Shown here: positions 1-6,489 of the stretch, piece by piece | Numbering within the stretch: position 1 is the first letter of the stretch | Layout: each line of letters starts with the position of its first letter | From: an uncultured Anaerolineaceae bacterium | GTDB taxonomy: Bacteria; Chloroflexota; Anaerolineae; Anaerolineales; Anaerolineaceae | Length of the DNA stretch: 11,547 bases | Assembly (NCBI GenBank): GCA_937920255.1 | Contig: CALDSL010000269.1 | Span: 1-11,547 of the forward strand | Reading direction: 5' to 3' | Made by a program: the position numbers and the translations under genes | Notes under the pieces: model-generated | What the model saw: only the letters and a program-made list of their open reading frames with translations | Database searches by the model: none | Told to the model about the DNA's origin: nothing

Positions 1-1318
1 TTTCCAGCACGTGCGACGTGTTTTCTTTCCAATTACTCAGTAATGTCGTCCAGTAGTTGCATTCCCAACCCGACGCCGATTTCGCTCTGGTCCTGGCGAT
101 TTGAATGTAGTTCAGTTCCACGCCGTCGATTCTGAATTTGATCGAAAATGGGCGCATGATATTTCTCAGCGTATCTTTGTCGATTGCACACCAGTTATAT
201 CTCCACCGGATCTTTTCTGATGGTTTCACCGTTAACACGTATTCATTCGTGCCAGGCTGGTACAGATCGCGGAAGTTGAGACCCTCCCAGATGCTTTTGG
301 ATTGACTAACTTCGCTCTTTGTCGGCTGAGTTACCGACATATCAAATGGGATCGAGATATCCATCTTTCGTATCGGATCGAGACCTTGGGTGATATTCAC
401 CTGCCCAGACTTCTCGCCGATCACGATCACAACGGTTCGGCGTTGTTTATCGTAATAGCCGGCATCAACTTTAATCTTTAATTGCCCAACATGGTTGACC
501 TGAAATTCTTTCCAGCCGATCAAATTGCCCACTACGGATGAATCATAGTTTTCCCAATTTTCCTGATAAATGAAAATGCGGCCTTTCTCATCAGGTTGGA
601 ACTGGTAAAGAAATAATCCGTCCTCAATCCGATACAACCGTGGGGTGGTTGGAGCGACCACTGTTACGGGTTGTTGTAAAACGCCATCCCGGCCTGTGAA
701 GATGAATAGATACGCACCAGGGGGCGTGTTTACTTCAGGATAGTATTCAATTTCTACTTGCCCACCCTCGAAAACCTCATGTTGCTCTTCAAAAAAAGTT
801 GAGCCATCTGCTGAAACGAGTTTCACGGAAACGGTTTCTCCAGGCTGCCAACCACATGTGAGTATATAAAAGGGTGTATGCCATTCCACATTCTCAGATT
901 CACTCTTGCGCATGATGGCTGGCCGGTCATATGGACTCGTTGATCTCTCACAACCACCAGCGCCTCCCCCGAAGCCTCCGGAAAAATCAATTTCGCGCAA
1001 GACATCCTGCGGCGTTGGTTTATTTTTGTCCTCAATCGAAACTTCGACCGGTTGGCTGTCAAGCTGCGCAAGCACAAAGGAAGCCGGTATATCCATCCCT
1101 TTTCCCGATGGCTCGGGCGTATTTGTTTCCTGCGCGGGAGCGGGTATTTCCGGGGTGCTGGTGGGTTGGGCCGGCAGCATGCCAGTGGGAGCCAGCGGCT
1201 CAACCGTATTCACCGCGGACTGGCTCGACGGCGAGCATCCAGCCAGGAAGAAGATGATCAGTGCAAATCGAAGAATGTGGCCAGGCCGTGCATGAAACCA
1301 GGAACGGATCGTGTTCAT
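1..1318 (-). CDS. Lipoprotein of unknown function, 3' end beyond the left edge
   Basis: Reading the minus strand from ATG at 1318 gives an open frame of 439 codons that runs off the window without a stop, so the C-terminus is missing. The N-terminus is a lipoprotein signal: basic start, hydrophobic stretch (residues about 15-27) and lipobox L25-A26-G27-C28. A Pro/Thr/Glu-rich spacer of about 45 residues follows, then a Gly-rich patch (FSGGFGGGAGG, about residue 113) and a region with the feel of beta-sandwich or Ig-like segments. I recognise no catalytic motif and no family. The protein should be lipid-anchored on the outer face of the cytoplasmic membrane. The start is supported by GGGGAG at 1326-1331, 7 nt upstream. 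The upstream TPR gene ends 1 bp before this ATG, so the two are almost certainly co-transcribed and translationally coupled. The reading frame is certain; the function is unknown. Confidence 0.88.
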   Translation of the reverse strand, partial: MNTIRSWFHARPGHILRFALIIFFLAGCSPSSQSAVNTVEPLAPTGMLPAQPTSTPEIPAPAQETNTPEPSGKGMDIPASFVLAQLDSQPVEVSIEDKNKPTPQDVLREIDFSGGFGGGAGGCERSTSPYDRPAIMRKSESENVEWHTPFYILTCGWQPGETVSVKLVSADGSTFFEEQHEVFEGGQVEIEYYPEVNTPPGAYLFIFTGRDGVLQQPVTVVAPTTPRLYRIEDGLFLYQFQPDEKGRIFIYQENWENYDSSVVGNLIGWKEFQVNHVGQLKIKVDAGYYDKQRRTVVIVIGEKSGQVNITQGLDPIRKMDISIPFDMSVTQPTKSEVSQSKSIWEGLNFRDLYQPGTNEYVLTVKPSEKIRWRYNWCAIDKDTLRNIMRPFSIKFRIDGVELNYIQIARTRAKSASGWECNYWTTLLSNWKENTSHVLE

Positions 1319-1319
1319 G

Positions 1320-2756
1320 CTAATTCTCCCCTTCAATGCTTTGATTGCTTTGCAGTTTCTGAATGCGCTCCAAAAAAATTGCCTGGCGCTCCGGGTTGTC
1401 TGCGGTCATTTCGGCGGCTGTCTGATAGCTCTGGATGGCTTCTTCCGTGCTCCCACCCAGGGCAAGGATCAGGCCCAGGCGCGCGTACGCTTCTGCGGCG
1501 CGCTCTTTCACGCGCGGGTTCTCCCCATTTCCATAATCGGCGATCACTTGCTCAAATTCGGAGGTCGCAAGCGTATATGTATCCAGGTGTCCGCTGTAGG
1601 CAAGCATGAAATAGCACTGTCCCAACTCAAAATGAATTTTGGTGGGCACATCCGCCAGCGGCGGCTGGTTGGTTGATTTTGCTGCGGCTGTCAGCAATTC
1701 AATCGATTCTTGCAGCAATGTTTCATCCGCATCCGCGGGATTATTTGATTGGGTGACAGGCGCTAACGCCATGCGGTATTTCACGTTGGCCAGGCCAATC
1801 ATAGCCCGGGAGTAATCCGGCCGGATCTCGAGCGCTTTTTGGAAATACAATTGCGCCGTATCAAGATCCGCGTCTTCTTCTCGGATCACAGAATTTCCCA
1901 GGAAGAGATAAAGTATCTCTTTCCCTTCCGATGGTTTCCAGCTTTCGATCGTTTCCGCCAGCGAGAATTCCTTCTGGGCTTCCGGATACTCGCGAATTGC
2001 ATAAAATGCCAGCCCCTTGATCATTTGCGAAAGGGCAACCACTCTGTCGCTCAACGCTGTGCTGATTTCCAACCGGCTGGCCAGATCTTCATAATCACGC
2101 ATAGCGATCGGATCACCCATCATGTACGGCCCGGTTAATTCTTGGGCTTCGTATGCATTGCGTAGCCGGATATAAAATTCAGGCGTCACGGTTAACGAGG
2201 TTCCGTTGGTTTGAATGAACCCGTAAACAACCAAATCTGCGTCAATCAGATTTGCCAGGGCTTGGGCGGATTCAGTTCGTTCTTCGATAGTGGTTCCGAT
2301 TACAGGTTCAATCTTCCGCGTTTCGAGATCATCCGGCCCCCAAACTTTGATAAATAAATCGCTTTGGGTTTCCGATAGACTTTTCTGAATCCGTTCAAAG
2401 CTACTGAGGGCGAGATCTTTTTCAATCGTCGCATGGGCAGCATTTTCTTGGAGCACAAAGGGGGAAACCACGACCCTGTAATCACCGTTCATTGTTTCGA
2501 TCGGTGTATTACTTTCCGCCGTGCTTACAATTGCGGTTCCAAGAATTGTGAATACAGAAGCTACGCCAAAAATGATCCAGGTGGCTAATGGACGTGGTTT
2601 TGGCGGTTCGCCTTCCTGTTTTTCGCCCGGGATCAATCGCCTCAGGTGGAAGGCAATATTACCCCCAAGCAGGATGAGCAAACCGGATGTAATGAAACCG
2701 GAAATACCGATCAGGACCCAAAGAAAAAAGCGTAGTTGATCGCTAACGTGCAGCAT
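1320..2756 (-). CDS. Membrane-anchored TPR protein with FlgO/TolB-like N-terminal region
   Basis: 478 residues. Two hydrophobic segments (about 10-31 and 59-78) flank a short Arg/Lys-rich loop (37-58). By the positive-inside rule the loop is cytoplasmic, so the large C-terminal part should lie outside the membrane. Residues about 91-200 carry the patterns VVVSPF and DADLVVYGFI, which recall the FlgO/TolB-like beta-alpha fold often found before TPRs; this is an impression, not a match. Residues about 237-330 and 380-470 contain tetratricopeptide repeats, for example YPEAQKEFSLAE, DTAQLYFQKALEIRPDY and STEEAIQSYQTAAEM. TPRs act as protein-binding scaffolds. ATG at 2756 is the only credible start, because an in-frame stop lies 25 bases upstream and no other start codon lies between. 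The purine run AAAGGGGG (2770-2777) sits rather far away, 13 nt. The gene leads the operon with the lipoprotein at 1-1318, which suggests the two proteins work together at the cell surface. Confidence 0.9.
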   Translation of the reverse strand: MLHVSDQLRFFLWVLIGISGFITSGLLILLGGNIAFHLRRLIPGEKQEGEPPKPRPLATWIIFGVASVFTILGTAIVSTAESNTPIETMNGDYRVVVSPFVLQENAAHATIEKDLALSSFERIQKSLSETQSDLFIKVWGPDDLETRKIEPVIGTTIEERTESAQALANLIDADLVVYGFIQTNGTSLTVTPEFYIRLRNAYEAQELTGPYMMGDPIAMRDYEDLASRLEISTALSDRVVALSQMIKGLAFYAIREYPEAQKEFSLAETIESWKPSEGKEILYLFLGNSVIREEDADLDTAQLYFQKALEIRPDYSRAMIGLANVKYRMALAPVTQSNNPADADETLLQESIELLTAAAKSTNQPPLADVPTKIHFELGQCYFMLAYSGHLDTYTLATSEFEQVIADYGNGENPRVKERAAEAYARLGLILALGGSTEEAIQSYQTAAEMTADNPERQAIFLERIQKLQSNQSIEGEN

Positions 2757-2880
2757 TTGGAAAGAACAACCCCCTTTCGTTCACCCGTTGTGCCAATTAG
2801 CAATGGTTCAAACGATAATTCTTTTTTGCGTTGGATAATGTGTGTGACAGCCTTTGGGAAGGCTCGCAAAGTTTATCTAT

Positions 2881-2904
2881 CCGCAGATGCGGGACGATCT
2901 GCGG
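2881..2904. repeat. Inverted repeat, 8-bp arms
   Basis: CCGCAGAT (2881-2888) and ATCTGCGG (2897-2904) are perfect complements around an 8-base loop. The repeat lies in the 181-bp gap between the small basic gene (ends 2938, minus) and the TPR gene (starts 2756, minus). A second short hairpin, AGCCTT-tggg-AAGGCT, lies nearby at about 2850-2865. Neither is followed by a T-run on either strand, so they are not convincing intrinsic terminators. They could be a weak attenuator, an operator or an RNA processing site. I found no convincing -35/-10 pair for the TPR operon in this gap. Confidence 0.4.
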
Positions 2905-2937
2905 CAGTTAATGATTACTGGCTTATTATTCAATTGA

Positions 2938-3060
2938 TTAAAGAACACCGGTGGTTTTCTGGTTTTTCTGCTGTTTTTCTTTGCGTTTTTCCTTGATTGT
3001 CATCTTGGGCTTTTTTCGCTGTTCTTTCTTGCCTTTATCGTTTTTCCCTACCCCGGCCAT
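2938..3060 (-). CDS. Small lysine-rich basic protein, 40 aa
   Basis: ATG at 3060 to TAA at 2940-2938 on the minus strand gives 40 residues starting MAGVGKNDKGKKEQRKKPKM. Fifteen residues are Lys and two are Arg, against five acidic residues (one Asp, four Glu), so the protein is strongly basic. It has no hydrophobic core, signal peptide or cysteine. The middle (KMTIKEKRKEKQQKNQK) should form a charged helix. Start evidence is strong: AGGAG lies 8 nt upstream of ATG (sequence CACAGGAGAGACGACA before the start). Such composition suits a nucleic-acid or ribosome-associated protein, or an intrinsically disordered one, but I cannot name the function. I have an impression that similar short Lys-rich proteins occur in other bacteria; this is not verified. 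An unrelated plus-strand frame crosses this region but has no comparable ribosome binding site. Confidence 0.75.
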   Translation of the reverse strand: MAGVGKNDKGKKEQRKKPKMTIKEKRKEKQQKNQKTTGVL

Positions 3061-3128
3061 TGTCGTCTCTCCTGTGCGAATATGATGCGGAAAACGATGT
3101 TCTACAGGATATATTGTACATCGATTTC

Positions 3129-3154
3129 GGTGGATACATCCCTATGTATCAACC
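3129..3154. promoter_or_regulatory. Imperfect dyad between divergent genes (possible operator)
   Basis: GATACAT (3133-3139) and ATGTATC (3144-3150) are perfect 7-bp inverted arms around CCCT. The dyad extends outward, GGTG (3129-3132) against AACC (3151-3154), with one mismatch. It lies between the divergent small basic gene (start 3060, minus) and the two-gene module (start 3246, plus). The size and symmetry suit a dimeric regulator, or a hairpin in the leader of the minus-strand gene. Neither role is shown by the sequence alone. Confidence 0.4.
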
Positions 3155-3229
3155 TCGGATTAAGAAGCAAGAGAATTGGTCCTGGTTGAAGAGACTGCCA
3201 TACAACCCTTCGTGACTGCAGGTGTATTT

Positions 3230-3238
3230 TGTTATAAT
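3230..3238 (+). promoter_or_regulatory. Extended -10 promoter (TGTTATAAT) of the two-gene module
   Basis: The sequence TGT-TATAAT matches the extended -10 consensus TGnTATAAT exactly, with the hexamer at 3233-3238. No good -35 box lies at the right distance, but an extended -10 element can work without one. A transcription start about 7 bases downstream falls at 3245-3246, which is the ATG of the next gene. The upstream gap 3061-3232 holds otherwise only the dyad at 3129-3154. Confidence 0.65.
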
Positions 3239-3245
3239 GATCAGT

Positions 3246-3440
3246 ATGAAACGCCAGATATCGCTTGTTGTGACAAAAAGAAAAATCGGTATGCCTAAAA
3301 CGGATGCACACTATTGGCGTGGTCGCTCCTATACGGATCGGTTGCAAGCATTGGAAGAAATCCGGCAAGAATATCATCAATGGAAGGGCGATGCTCAACC
3401 AGGACTTCAAAGAGTTTATCGAATTACTAAACGCAAATGA
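3246..3440 (+). CDS. Small partner protein encoded ahead of a nucleotidyltransferase
   Basis: 64 residues starting MKRQISLVV, with the patterns PKTDAHYWRGRSYTDRLQ, ALEEIRQEYHQWK and LQRVYRITKRK. It is basic and probably mostly helical. From memory, short proteins with this 'YW...S..ERL.ALE..RQ.Y...K......LQRV' pattern occur right in front of MNT-type nucleotidyltransferase genes in many bacteria; I have no name for the family. It overlaps the following nucleotidyltransferase gene by 50 bp in another frame, so the two are co-expressed. The ATG at 3246 has no Shine-Dalgarno sequence, but it lies 7-8 bases after the TATAAT box, so a leaderless transcript is likely. Upstream ATGs at 3222 and 3237 lie before or within the -10 box and are unlikely. 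A later ATG at 3291 would also be possible. A toxin-antitoxin-like role is an inference from layout. Confidence 0.72.
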   Translation: MKRQISLVVTKRKIGMPKTDAHYWRGRSYTDRLQALEEIRQEYHQWKGDAQPGLQRVYRITKRK

Positions 3441-3834
3441 TGCCCGCTACCTGGTTGTAGGCGGTTATGCGGTCGCATTATATGGCTATCCCAGATATAC
3501 AAAAGATTTGGATATATGGGTTGAAATGACGCCTGCAAATGCGGAAAAATTGGTATCTGCACTGGATCAATTTGGTTTTGGCTCGCTAGGGATCACCCCG
3601 GGTGACTTTTTGGAAGAGGATCAAATCATACAATTGGGTTATCCGCCTGAGAGAATTGATTTGTTGACTTCGATGCCCGGTGTAGCTTTTGAGATATGCT
3701 TTGAATCTCGTAATCAAGTGGAAATCGGCGGAGTAACCGTAAACTTTATCAATTTGCAGGATCTGATCGCCAATAAACGCGCTTCTGGACGTGCTCAAGA
3801 TATTGCCGATGTTGAGAATTTAATGGAAGAATAA
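3391..3834 (+). CDS. MNT-fold nucleotidyltransferase (AbiEii/DUF6036-like)
   Basis: 147 residues. The nucleotidyltransferase core is clear: VVGGYAVALYGYPR (22-35) is the GG/GS motif with its helix, D39-L-D41 gives the first two metal-binding carboxylates, and D90 in RIDLLT is the third. The active site therefore looks intact. The C-terminal helix LQDLIANKRASGRAQDIADVENL is typical of this stand-alone family, which is often annotated with AbiEii-type toxins. Enzymes of the fold transfer NMP groups to proteins, tRNA or small molecules; the substrate here is unknown. I chose ATG at 3391, preceded by GGAAGGG (3382-3388), because an upstream in-frame ATG at 3304 would add 29 residues with no family character. 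The 50-bp overlap with the small upstream gene suggests a toxin-antitoxin-like pair or an enzyme with its partner. No HEPN gene is adjacent, so this is not a standard MntA-HepT pair. Confidence 0.85.
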   Translation: MLNQDFKEFIELLNANDARYLVVGGYAVALYGYPRYTKDLDIWVEMTPANAEKLVSALDQFGFGSLGITPGDFLEEDQIIQLGYPPERIDLLTSMPGVAFEICFESRNQVEIGGVTVNFINLQDLIANKRASGRAQDIADVENLMEE

Positions 3835-3920
3835 TCATTCACGGCCAAGTACGGCATAAATTCTTGTATAGTAAAGTTCCTATTTTTATTTGACCTACCA
3901 AAACGTGCTTTTCTTTGTTA

Positions 3921-3940
3921 TCATCAGCGTATTCTGATGA
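3921..3940. promoter_or_regulatory. Inverted repeat ahead of the penicillin-binding protein gene
   Basis: TCATCAG (3921-3927) and CTGATGA (3934-3940) are perfect 7-bp arms around CGTATT. The repeat ends 32 bases before the chosen start at 3973. It could be an operator or a 5' leader hairpin. A TTGACC at 3890-3895 is a possible -35 box, but no good -10 box lies at the right distance, so I do not call a promoter. Nothing else stands out in the gap 3835-3972, and no clear terminator follows the nucleotidyltransferase gene. Confidence 0.35.
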
Positions 3941-3972
3941 ACACGAACATTCCCTGCAAAGGACATCGTCCC

Positions 3973-6234
3973 ATGAAGTGGCGCCACTTGCTGGTCTTAC
4001 TGGTTTTCGTTCTCGCCGCCTGCAGCCAACCGGCTGCGCCCGCGGCTACCGCCACGCCGGAGGGCGGGCAGCCCACGGGTGAGGCCCCCCAGGCCACGTC
4101 GCTGCCCACACCAGTGGTCAAGCTCACCCGTGTGCCCGAGCCGGCCGCGGCGGCGGAGGCGTTCTTTACCGCCTGGACGCAAAACGATGCGGCCGCCATG
4201 TACGCGCTGCTTAGTGGCGCCAGCCGCGCGGCGGTCACCGCCGAAGATTTCACCGCGCTGTATAACAGCTTCGCGCAGAACATCACCCTGCAGGGCGTGG
4301 AAGTCGAGGCCTTCGAAGGCCAATACGACGCGCAGACCGCCAAAGTGCCGTTCAACGCCACCTACACCACGGCGCTGTTCGAGACGCTCCAGCGCCAGAA
4401 TGAACTGGAGTTGGTGATGGAAGATGGCGGCTGGAAAGTCGCCTGGAATGATGGGCTGGTCTTCCCGGAAATGAAGGGCGGCAACCGCCTGGTGCTGGAG
4501 CTCACTGTGCCCGAGCGCGCCGAGATCCAGGACCGCAACGGCGAGACCATCGCCGGCAATATGGCCGCTGTTTCACTGGGGATCATCCCCGGTGAGTTGG
4601 GCGACAATGAAAACGCGGTGCTCGACAAGCTGTGGGATCTGACCGGCAAAGTGCCGCAGTCGATCTACGATTCTTATGAAAATGCAGCGCCGAGCTGGTA
4701 TATCCCGGTCGGCGAGGTGTCGGAAGATTACCTGGGCAACGACGCCGGCTGGCTGGCCAACAGCGGCGTGGTGCAGTACACCTACGGCCCCACGCGCTTC
4801 TACCCGTGGGGCGGCGTCGCGCCGCACGTCAGCGGCTATGTGCAGTTCATCCCCAAGGAACAGCTCGAGAACTATCTGGTGCGCGGATACCGCCGTGATG
4901 AGAAGGTGGGCATGAGTGGACTGGAACGTTGGGGCCAGAACATTTTGGGTGGCACGCGCGGCGCGGACCTGTACGTTGCCAACAGCAGCGGCGAGAAGAT
5001 CAGCCGGTTGGCGCAGGTGCAACAGCAGGATGGAAGGACCATTGTCACCACCATCGACATGAACCTGCAACTACAGGCGCAGGCGGCCATTCGCGATTTC
5101 CGCGGCGCGGTGGTGGTGCTGGAGCGCGACACCGGCCGCGTGCTGGCCATGGTTTCCTCTCCCGGCTTCGACCCGAACATGTTCGACGGCGAGAACTACA
5201 ACGCCATCACCGGCGGCGGATTGAACCGCATCTTCTCCTCGCCAGCCACCCCGCTGGTCAACCGCGCCACCGGCGACCAGGGCAGCGGCTACCCGCTGGG
5301 TTCGGTGTTCAAGATTATCGACATGGCCGCCGCGCTGGAAAGCGGTCTGTTCGACCTGGAACAGACCTACGACTGCAAGTACGAATTCCGCGAGATTATC
5401 GGGCGCACCTATTATGACTGGACGCTGGCCAAAGAATTTCCCGAGAGCGGCGTGCTGACCCTGCAGCAGGGCATCATGCGCTCGTGCAACCCGTGGTTCT
5501 ACCACATCGGCCTGCGCATGTACCAGGAAGGCCACGGTACCGATATCGCTGAAATGGCGCGCGGCTTCGGCCTGGGCAAGCCCACCGGGTTGGATGTTCT
5601 GCCGGAAGCGGCGGGCAACGTGCCAGAACCGTCCAGCGAAGTCGACGCGGTGGAACAGGCCATCGGCCAGGGCGAGCTGCAGGTGACGCCGCTGCAGGTG
5701 GCCACGTTTATGGCCGCGCTGGGCAATGGCGGCACGCTGTACAAGCCGCAGTTGATCGAGAAGTACGTCGCTACCGACGGCAGCGAAGAGCAGGTGTTTA
5801 AGCCGGTCGAAAATGGCGATCTGCCCATCTCACCCGAGACGCTGGAAGCCATTCAGGTGGCGCTGCGCTCGGTGACCTTCAACCGGCGCGGCACAGCCTA
5901 CGACGAATTCGTCGGGTTTGGCATTCCGGTATTCGGCAAGACCGGCACGGCGCAATCGTGCGAAGGTTGCGACCCGCACGCCTGGTTCGCGGCCTACACC
6001 AATAACGGCAACCCCGATCGCCCGGATATCGCCGTGGCGGTGATCGCCGAGAATATCGGCGATGGCTCGGAGTACGCCGCGCCGATCACGCGCCGCGTGA
6101 TGGAGGCTTACTTCTACGGGCGGGCGCAGAAGACCTACCCGTGGGAAGAGAAGATCAATGTGCGCCGCACCGAAACGCCCACCCCCATGCCCGGTGAGGA
6201 AACCCCTGAAGAGACCGAAACCCCGCAGCCCTAG
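3973..6234 (+). CDS. Class B penicillin-binding protein, lipid-anchored, with NTF2-like domain
   Basis: 753 residues. This is a peptidoglycan D,D-transpeptidase that cross-links the cell wall outside the membrane. The N-terminus is a lipoprotein signal (basic MKWRH, hydrophobic core, lipobox L14-A-A-C17) followed by a Pro/Ala/Thr spacer. Residues about 50-165 fit the NTF2-like MecA_N domain (AAEAFFTAWTQND...). A dimerisation-type domain follows from about 175 (PERAEIQDRNGETIAGN). The transpeptidase domain has all three motifs: S444-V-F-K447 (nucleophile), S504-C-N506 and K656-T-G658. The tail is a short Pro/Thr/Glu-rich stretch. It most resembles PBP2a/PBP3-like enzymes; the absence of a glycosyltransferase domain makes it class B. 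ATG 3973 is preferred over the in-frame ATG at 3937, because AAAGGA lies 9 nt upstream and the shorter form gives a clean signal peptide. Class B enzymes normally keep an uncleaved membrane helix, so the lipobox is unusual. No other cell-wall gene is in the window. Confidence 0.93.
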   Translation: MKWRHLLVLLVFVLAACSQPAAPAATATPEGGQPTGEAPQATSLPTPVVKLTRVPEPAAAAEAFFTAWTQNDAAAMYALLSGASRAAVTAEDFTALYNSFAQNITLQGVEVEAFEGQYDAQTAKVPFNATYTTALFETLQRQNELELVMEDGGWKVAWNDGLVFPEMKGGNRLVLELTVPERAEIQDRNGETIAGNMAAVSLGIIPGELGDNENAVLDKLWDLTGKVPQSIYDSYENAAPSWYIPVGEVSEDYLGNDAGWLANSGVVQYTYGPTRFYPWGGVAPHVSGYVQFIPKEQLENYLVRGYRRDEKVGMSGLERWGQNILGGTRGADLYVANSSGEKISRLAQVQQQDGRTIVTTIDMNLQLQAQAAIRDFRGAVVVLERDTGRVLAMVSSPGFDPNMFDGENYNAITGGGLNRIFSSPATPLVNRATGDQGSGYPLGSVFKIIDMAAALESGLFDLEQTYDCKYEFREIIGRTYYDWTLAKEFPESGVLTLQQGIMRSCNPWFYHIGLRMYQEGHGTDIAEMARGFGLGKPTGLDVLPEAAGNVPEPSSEVDAVEQAIGQGELQVTPLQVATFMAALGNGGTLYKPQLIEKYVATDGSEEQVFKPVENGDLPISPETLEAIQVALRSVTFNRRGTAYDEFVGFGIPVFGKTGTAQSCEGCDPHAWFAAYTNNGNPDRPDIAVAVIAENIGDGSEYAAPITRRVMEAYFYGRAQKTYPWEEKINVRRTETPTPMPGEETPEETETPQP

Positions 6235-6290
6235 AACGCACGGAACGCGCCCATCAACCGGCCTGGTTGGCGGGTATCTGGTAAACCGGT

Positions 6291-6320
6291 AGAGACGCAA
6301 GATCTTGCGTCTCTTTTTTT
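6291..6320 (+). terminator. Intrinsic terminator built on a perfect palindrome
   Basis: AGAGACGCAA (6291-6300) pairs with TTGCGTCTCT (6305-6314) around GATC, giving a 10-bp stem and a 4-base loop in RNA; the DNA is a perfect 24-bp palindrome. Seven T's follow (6314-6320). It lies 57 bases after the stop of the penicillin-binding protein gene and separates it from the flavoprotein operon. There is no T-run for the minus strand. A weaker 5-bp hairpin (CAACC/GGTTG, about 6255-6269) lies just upstream. The motif resembles dispersed GTAGAGACGC palindromes. Confidence 0.9.
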
Positions 6321-6367
6321 GTACCGTCCATTTAATCACCCAACGTTATAACTATACAAGTTAATAT

Positions 6368-6398
6368 CGATCAAAAAACTATATAATTGTGCTGATCG
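6368..6398 (+). promoter_or_regulatory. Probable promoter (-10 TATAAT) flanked by an inverted repeat
   Basis: A perfect TATAAT lies at 6382-6387, about 100 bases upstream of the flavoprotein start. A weak -35 candidate, GTTAAT, lies at 6360-6365 with a 16-bp gap. CGATCA (6368-6373) and TGATCG (6393-6398) are inverted arms that bracket the -10 box with 19 bases between them, so a regulator bound there would control the operon. The leader also holds GTTGAC (6434-6439) and GTTAAC (6445-6450), an approximate direct repeat with 11-bp period. The gap 6321-6489 holds no other feature I can support. Confidence 0.5.
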
Positions 6399-6489
6399 TA
6401 CGCGTATGGATCATGATGTTTCCACAGCAGCGTGTTGACCGACTGTTAACGTTTTACAACACATCTATCGAAATGGTGAGGATCAGGCA

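Noticed and set aside
823..1676. Several overlapping frames in both strands across the lipoprotein and the end of the TPR gene
   Set aside because: They lie across the minus-strand lipoprotein/TPR reading frames, which have a signal peptide, a lipobox and ribosome binding sites.
2850..2904. Hairpins as a possible terminator of the small basic gene
   Set aside because: No T-run follows either hairpin on the minus strand, so intrinsic termination is not supported; the larger is kept only as an inverted repeat.
2736..3215. Two plus-strand frames (2736-2996 and 2997-3215) in the gap left of the nucleotidyltransferase module
   Set aside because: Low-complexity, Phe/Leu-rich products without ribosome binding sites; the better supported gene here is the minus-strand one at 2938-3060.
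3391..3834. Classification as an MntA antitoxin of a type VII toxin-antitoxin system
   Set aside because: No HEPN (HepT) gene is adjacent and the small partner has no HEPN motif, so only a general toxin-antitoxin-like layout is claimed.
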